Positions 26,069-34,486 of a stretch of DNA of 35,606 bases are shown one piece after another. The position numbers and the translations under genes are program-made. Under the pieces are notes generated by a model. The model was not told where the DNA came from. It searched no databases and saw only the letters and a program-made list of their open reading frames with translations. The first letter of the stretch is position 1. Each line of letters begins with the position of its first letter. This stretch comes from Alistipes sp. (GTDB lineage: Bacteria; Bacteroidota; Bacteroidia; Bacteroidales; Rikenellaceae), in NCBI GenBank assembly GCA_017654125.1, contig JAFNYX010000094.1, forward strand, positions 1 to 35,606. Direction: 5' to 3'.

Positions 26069-26608
26069 CTATTTTGCAGGCGTTGCAGCCGGAGCGTCGG
26101 TGATACCCAACTCCTTCTTTACGGCCGATGCCAAATCTACGAGCAACGCAGCATCGAAGTATGCAAGCGTAGGGATACCCGTATCGAAAACTGCCGTATA
26201 ACCGCCGGCCTTCGCAACCTTTGCGATTGCATCGTTAAGCTTCTGCTCGATTGGAGCTGCCAACTCGGCCTGCTTCTTCTGGAAATCCTCCTGTGCGATA
26301 CGCTGAAACTCGGTGTAACGCTGCTGCAACTGCTCCAACTCCTGCGCCTTCATCTGCTTGATGGAAGCGGCCATCGTTGCCTCGTTCTTCTGGAACTCCG
26401 CATAACGGTTGTTGAACTCTACCTGAATCTGCTCCAACTGATCTTGAAGGTCCTTGCCAAACGATTCGAGGTTGGTCTGCATCTCCTTCGTCTCAGGCAT
26501 TACCGCGAAAATCTCCGACTTGTTCACTCGTGCAAGTTTCTGCGCATAGAGCGTAGTTGTGCTCAAAGCCAGTGCAAGCACAAGGGTTAGTTTGATAATC
26601 TTTTTCAT
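26069..26608 (-). CDS. OmpH/Skp-family periplasmic chaperone (distal copy)
   Basis: The 179-residue product has a signal peptide (MKKIIKLTLVLALALSTTTLYAQ) and a long coiled-coil region (about 45-130, with repeated Glu, Gln and Lys) between short beta segments, then DAIAKVAKAGGYTAVFDTG. That is the Skp/OmpH jellyfish architecture, which holds unfolded outer-membrane proteins in the periplasm before BamA inserts them. The tail is Ala/Pro-rich (TDAPAATPAK). It is the last gene of the bamA cluster, 30 bp after a second OmpH gene. Confidence 0.9.
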   Translation of the reverse strand: MKKIIKLTLVLALALSTTTLYAQKLARVNKSEIFAVMPETKEMQTNLESFGKDLQDQLEQIQVEFNNRYAEFQKNEATMAASIKQMKAQELEQLQQRYTEFQRIAQEDFQKKQAELAAPIEQKLNDAIAKVAKAGGYTAVFDTGIPTLAYFDAALLVDLASAVKKELGITDAPAATPAK

Positions 26609-26638
26609 ACGTTTTTGTCTGTTATTTTATTTGTTAAA

Positions 26639-27148
26639 TTATTTTTTCAGTTGTGCAATGATCTGCTCCGTATGGTTTACGGCAGGCGAGCAATAGAGCA
26701 TCGTGGCATTCGACGCCTTATCGAGCACCATATCGCAACCCTGCTCCACAGCATACTTCTCGATGGCTGCAAAGACGCGGTTTTGAATTGGCTGAATGAG
26801 CTCGATGCGCTTCTTCATCAGCACGCCGTCATTACCGAAGACCGACTCCTGATACTCGGCTGCCGCCTTCTCTTTTGCGAGAATCGACTGTTCGTACTGC
26901 GAACGTGTCGAGGCCAAAAGCGAACTCTTCTGCGCAACGTATGCGTTATATAGCGACTCTACCTCCTTATACTTGGCATCGACCGTCTGCTGATACTCCT
27001 TCGCCAACTTATCGAGCGTCGCGAGTGCCTCGTTATACTCGTCGATGGACTTGAAAATCTTTTCGCTATCGACAACGATATACTTCTGTGCGAATGTACT
27101 TCCGACAAACGCCAGCGCCAAAACCAATGTTGCAATTACTCGTTTCAT
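26639..27148 (-). CDS. OmpH/Skp-family periplasmic chaperone (proximal copy)
   Basis: I use the ATG at 27148, 18 codons inside the longest frame, because it gives a proper signal peptide (MKRVIATLVLALAFVGSTFAQ) and follows a purine-rich GAGAGAGGAG site. The 169-residue mature-type sequence begins KYIVVDSEKIFKSIDEYNEAL, has a coiled coil rich in Lys, Glu and Gln, and ends RVFAAIEKYAVEQGCDMVLDK, then a short segment. This is the OmpH/Skp fold, diverged from the neighbouring copy. Two OmpH genes after bamA is a common Bacteroidetes arrangement. A 116-bp gap separates it from bamA. Confidence 0.9.
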   Translation of the reverse strand: MKRVIATLVLALAFVGSTFAQKYIVVDSEKIFKSIDEYNEALATLDKLAKEYQQTVDAKYKEVESLYNAYVAQKSSLLASTRSQYEQSILAKEKAAAEYQESVFGNDGVLMKKRIELIQPIQNRVFAAIEKYAVEQGCDMVLDKASNATMLYCSPAVNHTEQIIAQLKK

Positions 27149-27264
27149 AATTACTCCTCTCTCTCTTGTTTGTTTAACAATCATGGGGCTTTTTCTTCTC
27201 AAACGTTCTCCGCACCCAATATATTGTCTGTTTCAAATACGCTGCCAAAACTCACAGCCACCGA

Positions 27265-29967
27265 TTAGAAGTTCTGACCGATAACGAAGTGGAATTGGCT
27301 ACCGCTACGCTTGGTCTGGCCGGCCGGAGCATCGAAGCCCCAACCCCAATCGACACCGAGCATACCGACAATCGGCAGATAGAGACGCACACCGAGACCT
27401 GCCGAACGCTTAACCTTGAACGGCGAGAAGTCCTTCCACGAGGAGAATCCATTACCCGCTTCGAGGAAGCCGAGCACGTAGATTTGCGACGATGGTTTGA
27501 GGATTACCGGATAGCGCAACTCCAACGTATATTTGTTATACGCCACGGAGTACTTGCTACCCACAGGGTCCAAATCGCCATCCTCATAACCACGCAACGA
27601 GATGATATCCACACCGTAGATGTTGTAGCCCGTCATACCGTCACCACCGACCTGGAATCGCTCGAACGGCGATACCTTATTTTTATTATAGTGGCCGAGG
27701 AATCCCATCTCCGCCTTAACCATGAGCACGAGGTTTTGGTTGCGGGTGAGGGCCTGGAACCACTGTGCCTTGAATGTCCACTTATGGAACTCAATCCAAC
27801 GGTAGCGCGACTGCTCGCTCATCGTCGGGTCGCTATAATCCTTGCCATCCCAAGCCGAGAATGGAGGTGTTGCCTGTACGGAGAGCGAAATGTCCGAACC
27901 GCGACGCGGATAGATTGGCTGGTCGGTCGAGTTACGCGAGAGCACCAATCGGAGCGACACCATATTCGCCTTACCGTTCGCCATCACGAACGAGTCGTAG
28001 CCCTTCAAGCCATAGTGCTGGTAGCCCAACTCGCCGTAGAACGTGAAGTAAGGGTCCGGCCACGAGAGTCGTTTACCGAGACCGACGGCTGCACCATAGG
28101 AACGGAAGTATGTGGTTGGTGTCTGCCAAACGTAGTAGGCATCGTTAGTCTCGGAGAGGTGGCCCGAGATGGTGAGCGAGTTCGGCTTCTTACCGCCCAA
28201 CCACGGATCGGAGAAGCTTATCGAAAGCGCCTTATAGTATGTACCATTGGTCTGACCCGAAATCGAGAGTCGCTGATTCTGACCCATCGGGTACGGTTTC
28301 CAAGCATTCTTCTTGAAGAAGTTACGAATCGAGAGGTTGTTGAGCGTGATACCCACCGAGCCCACAAACGTACCCGAGCCCCAACCCGCAGCAATATTGA
28401 ACTGGTCGGAAGCCTTCTCTTCGAGTGGCCAGTTGATATCGACCAAGTCGTTCGAGCCCGGTACCATCTTGATATCCGGCATAATCGCCTCCTCGTTGAA
28501 GTGCTGCATACCGGCCAACGTACGAATCGACTGCATGAGCAAGCTGCGGTTGTACAACTCGCCAGGACGGGTGTACAACTCTCGACGAATCACCTCATCA
28601 TCGACACGCATATTACCCGAAATACCGACATTGTTGATGGTAAACTGGTTACCCTCAAACACCTTGATTTCGATATCGAGCGAATCGGTACCGATGATGG
28701 TCTCCGCCGGCTCGATTTGCGATGTCAGATAACCCTCGTTTTGGTAGAGCGTCAGCACCGACATATCGTCCGGATTCTGCTCCTTACCAATACCCAGACG
28801 TTTGTGAATCGACTTCTTGTCATACACGTCGCCACGCTTTACCGAGAGAATCTGTTTCAGATAGTCCGTGTCGTAACGCGAGTTACCAACCCACGTCACG
28901 TTACGAACGTAGTACTTATTACCCTCCTCGACATTGATATGGATGCCGAGTCGCTTATCGTCGATACGATATACCGAATCGGATACGATATTTGCATTAC
29001 GGAAGCCACGCGAGTTGTAGAAGTCAATAAGCAACTCCTTATCCTCGGCATAATCCGGCTCCTTATACTTCGTATTCTGCCAGAACATAATGCTCGGCTT
29101 GTGAGTCTTCTTGAAGGTACGACGCAGGCGGTTCTCCTTGAAGGAGTGGTTACCCGAGAAGGTAATCTCGCCGACATGAACACGAGCGTTCTTCTTTACG
29201 TCAAACGTAACGTTCACACCCTGCTTGATAACCGTGTCGCTCTCGATTTTCGGCTCCACTTCGCAATTACGGAAACCCTTATCGCTGAAATGTTGCTTGA
29301 TGAGTTTGATATTTTTGTCGATGACGTAGTCCGAGAGTTCGTGACCGCGTTTGAGTTTAAGTTCCGTGATGAGGTCGGCAGCCTTGGTCTTTGGCACACC
29401 CGTAATTGCCCAGTTGATGACGCGCGGACGCTCGGTGAGCATCACCTCCAAATCGACGCTGTCGCCCTCGATGGTTGCACCAATCTGGATATCCGAGAAG
29501 TAGCGCTGCATCCAGAGTCGGCTGGCAGCATTCTGCACGAACGAACCCGGCAAATAGACCGAATCGCCCGGAATCAGACCCGATGCCGAACGAAGAATGT
29601 CGTGGTTGAGATACTTCACACCGTGAATATTCACCTTGCGAAGGTAGTACATGCGGCGCTCGCCTTCGGTAAGATAAGCCGCACCCTCCGGCATCACAAA
29701 GCCATCGTCAGGATTCTCGGTGATTGCCACCGGACCCGTCGGACGCGCAGTTGCCGGACGGTTCATACTCTCGCGCAACTGCTCTCGCAACTCCTCACGC
29801 GCCTTACGACGCTCTTCGCGCTGCTGCTCCTTCTCTGCGGCCTTTGCACGTTTTGCATCGGCAGCCGTCTGCTCGGTTGCCGGTTCGGCTGTTTGGGCAA
29901 ATATCTCTGTGTGCGACAACATTACGAGTGCCACTACCAACAAAAATACTCTCATCAATCGTCTCAT
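27265..29967 (-). CDS. bamA: Outer-membrane protein assembly factor BamA
   Basis: BamA is the barrel that folds beta-barrel proteins into the outer membrane. The 900-residue product has a signal peptide (about 1-25, ending EIFAQ), then a low-complexity charged linker rich in Lys, Arg and Glu (about 37-70), a set of POTRA domains (from VNIHGVKYLNHDILRSASGL to about 500, with repeated GNxxxxxxxxRR patterns), and a C-terminal 16-strand barrel (Bac_surface_Ag type) with the conserved RGY of loop 6 (SLRGYEDGDL) and a final strand ending FHFVIGQNF with the aromatic C-terminus. It lies between uppS and the two ompH chaperones. The charged linker before POTRA1 is longer than in E. coli. Confidence 0.95.
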   Translation of the reverse strand: MRRLMRVFLLVVALVMLSHTEIFAQTAEPATEQTAADAKRAKAAEKEQQREERRKAREELREQLRESMNRPATARPTGPVAITENPDDGFVMPEGAAYLTEGERRMYYLRKVNIHGVKYLNHDILRSASGLIPGDSVYLPGSFVQNAASRLWMQRYFSDIQIGATIEGDSVDLEVMLTERPRVINWAITGVPKTKAADLITELKLKRGHELSDYVIDKNIKLIKQHFSDKGFRNCEVEPKIESDTVIKQGVNVTFDVKKNARVHVGEITFSGNHSFKENRLRRTFKKTHKPSIMFWQNTKYKEPDYAEDKELLIDFYNSRGFRNANIVSDSVYRIDDKRLGIHINVEEGNKYYVRNVTWVGNSRYDTDYLKQILSVKRGDVYDKKSIHKRLGIGKEQNPDDMSVLTLYQNEGYLTSQIEPAETIIGTDSLDIEIKVFEGNQFTINNVGISGNMRVDDEVIRRELYTRPGELYNRSLLMQSIRTLAGMQHFNEEAIMPDIKMVPGSNDLVDINWPLEEKASDQFNIAAGWGSGTFVGSVGITLNNLSIRNFFKKNAWKPYPMGQNQRLSISGQTNGTYYKALSISFSDPWLGGKKPNSLTISGHLSETNDAYYVWQTPTTYFRSYGAAVGLGKRLSWPDPYFTFYGELGYQHYGLKGYDSFVMANGKANMVSLRLVLSRNSTDQPIYPRRGSDISLSVQATPPFSAWDGKDYSDPTMSEQSRYRWIEFHKWTFKAQWFQALTRNQNLVLMVKAEMGFLGHYNKNKVSPFERFQVGGDGMTGYNIYGVDIISLRGYEDGDLDPVGSKYSVAYNKYTLELRYPVILKPSSQIYVLGFLEAGNGFSSWKDFSPFKVKRSAGLGVRLYLPIVGMLGVDWGWGFDAPAGQTKRSGSQFHFVIGQNF

Positions 29968-29997
29968 TCGAAAACTATCTATTTTTTTACGTTCGGG

Positions 29998-30708
29998 CTA
30001 CAACTTTCCGTATCGGCGGTCACGCTGGGCGAAGACCTCCATAGCCTCGAAAAATTCATCTTGTCTGAAATCGGGCCACATCGTTGTCGGGAAATACATC
30101 TCGGCATACGATGCCTGCCACAATAAAAAGTTGCTCAAACGGCACTCACCGCTCGTACGGATAATGAAGTCCGGATCGGGGATATCGGCCGTATAAAGCG
30201 AGCGGGCAATCATCGGCTCATCAATCTCCTCTGGCTGCAACTCTCCCTTCGCCACGCGTTGCGCAAGCGCGCGTACGGCGGCAGTAATCTCGTCACGCGA
30301 CGAATAGTCAAACGCCAGCACAAGCGTCAGTGTCTGCCCCGCTGCCGTATCACTCTCGATGCGCGTCAGATGTTCGCACACCTTCTCCGAAAAGCGGTCG
30401 CGGCGACCGATAAAACGCACCTGTACACCCTGTGCAACGAGCTCCGGCGTCTCCGCCATCACACTCTTGCAGAAGAGTTCCATCAGTGCATCGACCTCCT
30501 CCTGTGGGCGACCCCAATTTTCGGTCGAGAATGCATACAACGTAAGGTAGCGAACACCGTAACGGCTCGCCGCCTTGATGCACTCGCGAACCGACTGCAC
30601 ACCCTCGATATGACCTTCATAACGCTCCTTGCCGTGGCTCTTTGCCCAGCGACCGTTGCCATCCATAATGATTGCAACGTGGTGCGGTATGCGCTTCATT
30701 GACTCCAT
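29998..30708 (-). CDS. uppS: Undecaprenyl diphosphate synthase
   Basis: UppS makes the C55 lipid carrier for peptidoglycan and surface glycans by cis-prenyl transfer. The 236-residue product (ATG at 30708) has the catalytic HHVAIIMDGNGRWAK (Asp16), LYAFSTENWGRP, and the signature IRTSGECRLSNFLLWQ then EMYFPTTMWPDF. The longest frame starts at a TTG at 30720 inside the predicted -7 box and cannot be the translation start. ATGs at 30708 and 30699 are both possible; the first would leave almost no leader. bamA follows after 30 bp, so envelope lipid and outer-membrane assembly are co-expressed. Confidence 0.95.
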   Translation of the reverse strand: MESMKRIPHHVAIIMDGNGRWAKSHGKERYEGHIEGVQSVRECIKAASRYGVRYLTLYAFSTENWGRPQEEVDALMELFCKSVMAETPELVAQGVQVRFIGRRDRFSEKVCEHLTRIESDTAAGQTLTLVLAFDYSSRDEITAAVRALAQRVAKGELQPEEIDEPMIARSLYTADIPDPDFIIRTSGECRLSNFLLWQASYAEMYFPTTMWPDFRQDEFFEAMEVFAQRDRRYGKL

Positions 30709-30717
30709 AATAACTCG

Positions 30718-30725
30718 CAAATATA
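30718..30725 (-). promoter_or_regulatory. Bacteroidetes -7 promoter box for uppS-bamA-ompH
   Basis: The minus strand reads TATATTTG, matching TAnnTTTG, only 9 bp upstream of the first uppS ATG. A start of transcription a few bases downstream gives a leader of roughly 0-12 nt depending on which ATG is used. Confidence 0.5.
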
Positions 30726-30786
30726 TGACTTTTTTCCGAAATAATCGCCATTTCAGGGTGAATATCCAAAAAAACGTAGTTTTTTA

Positions 30787-31665
30787 CTATCGGATATCAA
30801 CTCCCCACATCATCTTATTCCGTAACGTGTCGTAAAACGAAATATTGTGCGGCACGGCCAAAGAGATATATCTTTCTGCTATTTCGAGCCGAATTTTCGC
30901 ACCATCGCGTATCTCGAACGTGCGATTATCGGCCGAAATCGAAGCGACATTGTTGCGCGTACGAATCACAAGTTCGATGCGGCTCTGCTCGCCCATAACG
31001 ATAGGTCGCATCGTGAGATTGTGCGGCGAGAGCGGTGTGAGAACAATGCAGCGACACGACGGCACCACAATAGGGCCACCCGCACTGAGCGAGTAGCCGG
31101 TCGAGCCGGTCGGTGTAGCGATAATCACTCCGTCGCCACCATAGGTCGAGGTATATTTGCCGTCGATGGCCGTCTCCACCGAAATCATCGTTGCACCAAG
31201 ACGCTGCACCGACACCTCGTTCAGAGCATAGATTTGCTGCCGACGACCGTCGAACTCACCCTCGGCGCAGAGCATCGCACGACGCTCGAAACAAAGCTCT
31301 CCGGCGGCAATCGCAGCAAACACCTCCGCAATCTCACTACGTTGTGCAAGTGCAAGAAAACCAAGACGTCCCGAGTTGATACCCACCACCGGAACATCGC
31401 ATCCACCCAGGCGATGTACGCCGTCGAGCAACGTGCCATCACCACCGTAGCACACCATCATAGCCTCACCGCACGGCTTGCCGATACTATCGCCGTAGCG
31501 GCACTCGACCGGAATGTGGCGTCCCACGAGCGACTCGACAAAATCGGCAAACTCCTCGTTCACCGCGTAGTCGAAACCATGACGCTCGATGGCCGCAAAT
31601 ATCTCCTCAATATCCTCCCCCGAGTGGCAAAAACCCTTTGGGCGTGAAAAAAGAATGATTTTCAT
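30787..31665 (-). CDS. nadK: NAD kinase
   Basis: NadK phosphorylates NAD to NADP. The 292-residue product has the glycine-rich GGDGT (74-78), NEVSVQR, and the second signature YGGDGVIIATPTGSTGYSLSAGG. I use the ATG at 31665 over the GTG one codon upstream. It is transcribed from the shared divergent region with pdxJ and ends about 78 bp before uppS, which has its own -7 box, so the two may be co-transcribed or separate. Confidence 0.96.
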   Translation of the reverse strand: MKIILFSRPKGFCHSGEDIEEIFAAIERHGFDYAVNEEFADFVESLVGRHIPVECRYGDSIGKPCGEAMMVCYGGDGTLLDGVHRLGGCDVPVVGINSGRLGFLALAQRSEIAEVFAAIAAGELCFERRAMLCAEGEFDGRRQQIYALNEVSVQRLGATMISVETAIDGKYTSTYGGDGVIIATPTGSTGYSLSAGGPIVVPSCRCIVLTPLSPHNLTMRPIVMGEQSRIELVIRTRNNVASISADNRTFEIRDGAKIRLEIAERYISLAVPHNISFYDTLRNKMMWGVDIR

Positions 31666-31689
31666 CACTTGTTCTTCAAGAAAAATGTG

Positions 31690-31697
31690 TAACTTTA
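31690..31697 (+). promoter_or_regulatory. Candidate -7 box for pdxJ
   Basis: TAACTTTA differs by one base from TAnnTTTG and lies 60 bp upstream of the pdxJ ATG. A TTG at 31669-31671 gives an 18-bp spacer as a possible -33 element. Confidence 0.45.
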
Positions 31698-31741
31698 CGA
31701 CGACTAACGGCTCCTATGCCCGAAAAATCGTTTTGTGAATG

Positions 31742-31749
31742 CAAATATA
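31742..31749 (-). promoter_or_regulatory. Bacteroidetes -7 promoter box for nadK
   Basis: The minus strand reads TATATTTG, 76 bp upstream of the nadK ATG. It lies only 8 bp before the pdxJ start on the other strand, so the nadK and pdxJ promoter regions overlap and could interfere with each other. Confidence 0.55.
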
Positions 31750-31757
31750 ACCATTTT

Positions 31758-32480
31758 ATGACAAAACTCAGTGTAAATATAAATAAGATTGCCGTAATCC
31801 GCAATTCGCGCGGCGGCAATATGCCCAATGTGGGCAAAGCGGCTCTCGACATCGAGCGTTTCGGCGCCGACGGAATCACCGTTCATCCGCGTCCCGATGC
31901 CCGCCATATTCGCCACGACGACGTGCGCGAACTGAAACGCACGATTGCCACCGAACTCAACATCGAAGGCAATCCGGTTGGTGCGTTTGTCGATTTGGTG
32001 TGCGAAGTACGCCCGACACAGGTTACGCTTGTGCCTGATGCACCGGATGCGCTCACCTCGTCGGCCGGTTGGGACACACTGCGCCACCGCGAATTTCTGA
32101 CCGAGATATGCGCCCGATTCCGCGCCCTGGGTATCCGTACCTCGATATTTGTCGATCCCGTAGCGGAGATGGTGCGCGGAGCGAAAGAGTGCGGAGCCGA
32201 CCGTGTCGAACTCTACACCGAGGCATACGCCCGCGAGTATCCGAATGACCGCGAGCAGGCAATCGCGCCATACGTTGCAGCGGCCGAAGCGGCTCGCGAG
32301 TGTGGTTTGGGGTTGAACGCAGGCCACGACCTTTCGCTCGAAAACCTGCGCTACTTCATCGAGCGTATTCCGTGGTGCGACGAAGTATCGATTGGCCATG
32401 CACTCATCAGCGATGCGCTCTACTACGGTCTCGAAAATACGGTACAGATGTACCGCAGAGAGTGTTGCATAACAAAATAG
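31758..32480 (+). CDS. pdxJ: Pyridoxine 5'-phosphate synthase
   Basis: PdxJ condenses 1-deoxy-D-xylulose 5-phosphate with aminoacetone phosphate (3-amino-2-oxopropyl phosphate) in vitamin B6 synthesis. The ATG at 31758 gives the standard N-terminus MTKLSVNINKIAVIRNSRGG; an in-frame ATG 14 codons upstream has no family support. The 240-residue product shows DGITVHPRPDARHIRHDD, EVRPTQVTLVPDAPDALTSSAGWD, VELYTEAYA, GLGLNAGHDLSLENL and EVSIGHALISDALYYGL, all typical. It is divergent from nadK and followed with at most a few bases by the nucleotidyltransferase gene. Confidence 0.96.
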   Translation: MTKLSVNINKIAVIRNSRGGNMPNVGKAALDIERFGADGITVHPRPDARHIRHDDVRELKRTIATELNIEGNPVGAFVDLVCEVRPTQVTLVPDAPDALTSSAGWDTLRHREFLTEICARFRALGIRTSIFVDPVAEMVRGAKECGADRVELYTEAYAREYPNDREQAIAPYVAAAEAARECGLGLNAGHDLSLENLRYFIERIPWCDEVSIGHALISDALYYGLENTVQMYRRECCITK

Positions 32481-32488
32481 CCGTAAGC

Positions 32489-33904
32489 GTGGAAGAGTCG
32501 AAGAATCCGTTATCGTTACCGATTTTCCGTCGTATCTCGCGCCTTGCCGACGAGCGAGGCGTGCAATGCTTTGTCATCGGCGGCTACGTGCGCGACTACT
32601 ACCTACATCGTAAGTGTACGGACATCGACGTCGTAGTCGTGGGCAGCGGTATCGAGATGGCGGAGGCGCTCGGCAAAGAGTTGCGAACGAACGTGTCGGT
32701 TTTCAGACATTTCGGTACAGCCATGCTACGTGCCGATGGAGTGGAGGTAGAGTTTGTCGGCGCACGCAAGGAGTCCTACTCGCCCGACTCGCGAAAACCC
32801 CACGTCGAGGATGGAACAATCGAGGATGACCAACGCCGCAGAGACTTTACAATCAACGCAATGGCATGGTCGCTCAATGGCGCGACATTCGGCGAGTTGG
32901 TCGATCCGTTCGACGGAATGTACGACTTGGAGGATTGCATAATTCGCACACCGTGCGACCCCGACATAACCTTCTCGGACGACCCGTTACGAATGATGCG
33001 CGGTATCCGATTTGCCGCACAACTCGGTTTCGACCTCGAAGACGAAACCTTCGAGGCAATTCGTCGCAACCGCCACCGAATCTCAATCGTATCGAAGGAG
33101 CGAATCATCGTCGAACTCAACAAAATCATCGCTTCGCCCGTGCCGTCCATCGGCTTCGAGTTGCTGGAACTCACCGGTCTGTTGGAGTTGATATTTCCGG
33201 AACTACATCGTCTCGGCGGCGTCGAACGCAGAGGCAACCACGCCCATAAAGACAACCTGAAACACACGCTCAAAGTGCTTGATAATGTGGCGCGTCGCAG
33301 CGACGATATATGGCTTCGCTGGGCTGCGGTGATGCACGATATCGCCAAACCACAAACCAAATCATACGACCCACGTACGGGTTGGTCGTTCCACGGCCAC
33401 GAGGTGCTCGGTTCGAAGATGGTGCCGGAGATTTTCAAGCGCCTGAAACTGCCACTCGGCGAACCGATGCGATTCGTGCGTAAGATGGTCTTTCTGCACC
33501 TGCGCCCGATAATTCTCGCCGAAGATATTGTTACCGACTCGGCCGTTCGCCGTTTGCTCTTCGAGGCGGGCGACGATGTGGAGAAGTTGATGCTCTTGTG
33601 CGAGGCCGATATCACCTCTGGTATCGAGGAAAAGGTAAAGCGTTTCCTGGACAACTTTACGCTGGTGCGCGAAAAGATGCGCGACTTGGAGGAGCGCGAC
33701 CGTATCCGCAACTTCCAACCACCGGTTACGGGCGATATGATTATGCGCGAATACGACATTCCGCCATGCAGTGCCATCGGCGAGATAAAGGAGCTGATAA
33801 AAAATGCAATTCTCGACGGCGAGATTCCGAACGAATACGAGCCGGCTCACGCAATGCTCGAACGGTTGGCTGCTGAGCGAGGGTTGAAAAAAAGAGCAGA
33901 ATAG
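32489..33904 (+). CDS. tRNA nucleotidyltransferase / poly(A) polymerase-family protein with HD domain
   Basis: Members add or repair the CCA end of tRNA, or add poly(A). No ATG starts the frame near the conserved region; the GTG at 32489, 8 bp after the pdxJ stop, gives a 471-residue protein of normal family length. A TTG at 32465 overlapping pdxJ is the alternative. Motifs are GGYVRD (31-36), the metal-binding DID (45-47), RRRDFTINAMAW, DPFDGMYDLEDCIIRTPCDP, PLRMMRGIRFAAQLGF and an HD domain with MHDIAKP (His283-Asp284) and FHGHEVLG. CCA-adding and poly(A) enzymes are hard to separate by sequence, so I give no symbol. Confidence 0.92.
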   Translation: MEESKNPLSLPIFRRISRLADERGVQCFVIGGYVRDYYLHRKCTDIDVVVVGSGIEMAEALGKELRTNVSVFRHFGTAMLRADGVEVEFVGARKESYSPDSRKPHVEDGTIEDDQRRRDFTINAMAWSLNGATFGELVDPFDGMYDLEDCIIRTPCDPDITFSDDPLRMMRGIRFAAQLGFDLEDETFEAIRRNRHRISIVSKERIIVELNKIIASPVPSIGFELLELTGLLELIFPELHRLGGVERRGNHAHKDNLKHTLKVLDNVARRSDDIWLRWAAVMHDIAKPQTKSYDPRTGWSFHGHEVLGSKMVPEIFKRLKLPLGEPMRFVRKMVFLHLRPIILAEDIVTDSAVRRLLFEAGDDVEKLMLLCEADITSGIEEKVKRFLDNFTLVREKMRDLEERDRIRNFQPPVTGDMIMREYDIPPCSAIGEIKELIKNAILDGEIPNEYEPAHAMLERLAAERGLKKRAE

Positions 33905-33916
33905 AATTCCCAACAG

Positions 33917-33948
33917 GAGGAGTGTCGAAAATGAGGAGTGTCGAAAAT
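33917..33948. repeat. Perfect 16-bp tandem duplication
   Basis: GAGGAGTGTCGAAAAT occurs at 33917-33932 and again immediately at 33933-33948. It lies 12 bp after the nucleotidyltransferase stop in non-coding DNA. It could be a slippage product or a pair of binding sites. Confidence 0.85.
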
Positions 33949-33983
33949 TAAGAATTATTTTCGTTTTTACCATCGTCAATACT

Positions 33984-34012
33984 CTCCCTAAAAACAGAGA
34001 GAATTTAGGGAG
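33984..34012. terminator. Possible hairpin terminator after the nucleotidyltransferase gene
   Basis: Perfect 9-bp arms CTCCCTAAA (33984-33992) and TTTAGGGAG (34004-34012) enclose an 11-nt loop. The position suits a 3' end for the pdxJ transcript, but no T run follows on the plus strand, so it may be only a 3' stabilising hairpin. Confidence 0.4.
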
Positions 34013-34104
34013 ATTGGGGAATTTAAGGAGCATAAAAACTATACACCGAAGCAAACCTCACAATCCACCTCCCCAACCATCTTAATCTCACCCATCCCCA
34101 ACTC

Positions 34105-34336
34105 GCCACCCTCAACCACGCTGTGTCCGCCACTCCCAACCGCACCGTGTCCAGCATCCCAACCACGCTGTGTTCACCACCCCCAACCGCACCGTGTCCG
34201 GCATCCCAATCACGCTGTGTCCGCCACCCTCAACCACGCTGTATCCACCACCTCAACCACTCTGTGTCCGCCACCTCAACCACGCTGTGTCCACCACCTC
34301 AACCGCACCGTGTCCGCCACCAACCATGCGCCGACC
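34105..34336. repeat. C-rich 23/24-bp minisatellite, about nine copies plus a decayed tenth
   Basis: Nine head-to-tail units begin at 34105, 34129, 34153, 34176, 34200, 34223, 34247, 34270 and 34293, each ending in a form of TGTGTCC or CGTGTCC. Two unit types occur: A with CACGCTGTGTCC and B with GCACCGTGTCC. The order is A B A B A A A A B, with small changes in each. Unit lengths alternate between 24 and 23 bp. A partial decayed unit begins at 34316. The plus strand is almost pure C and A outside the GTG core. Open frames through it are repeat artefacts. Its role is unknown; it lies in a gene-free region. Confidence 0.85.
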
Positions 34337-34451
34337 AACCCACACAATCACCCTCAAAAAACTCAACTGCCCCACCTCTCCCCAAACTCATCCAACACCC
34401 TAAAAACAGCAAAATTTAGAAAATTAAGTAGTTTACAAGAGTCTATTTTTG

Positions 34452-34486
34452 TCAAATTTCACCCCTGTATATCAAATTTTACCCCT
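34452..34486. repeat. Pair of 15-bp direct repeats, 20 bp apart
   Basis: TCAAATTTCACCCCT (34452-34466) and TCAAATTTTACCCCT (34472-34486) differ at one base. Start-to-start distance is 20 bp, close to two helical turns, so a protein could bind both on the same face of the DNA. The nearest gene is DUF2723, about 500 bp downstream. Confidence 0.7.

Noticed and set aside
27289-30126. 945-codon plus-strand frame opposite bamA
   Set aside because: It mirrors bamA exactly and arises from its codon bias; the translation has no signal or domain pattern.
34105-34336. Repeat array that might be a CRISPR
   Set aside because: The units are contiguous with no unique spacers, vary in sequence, and no cas genes are nearby.
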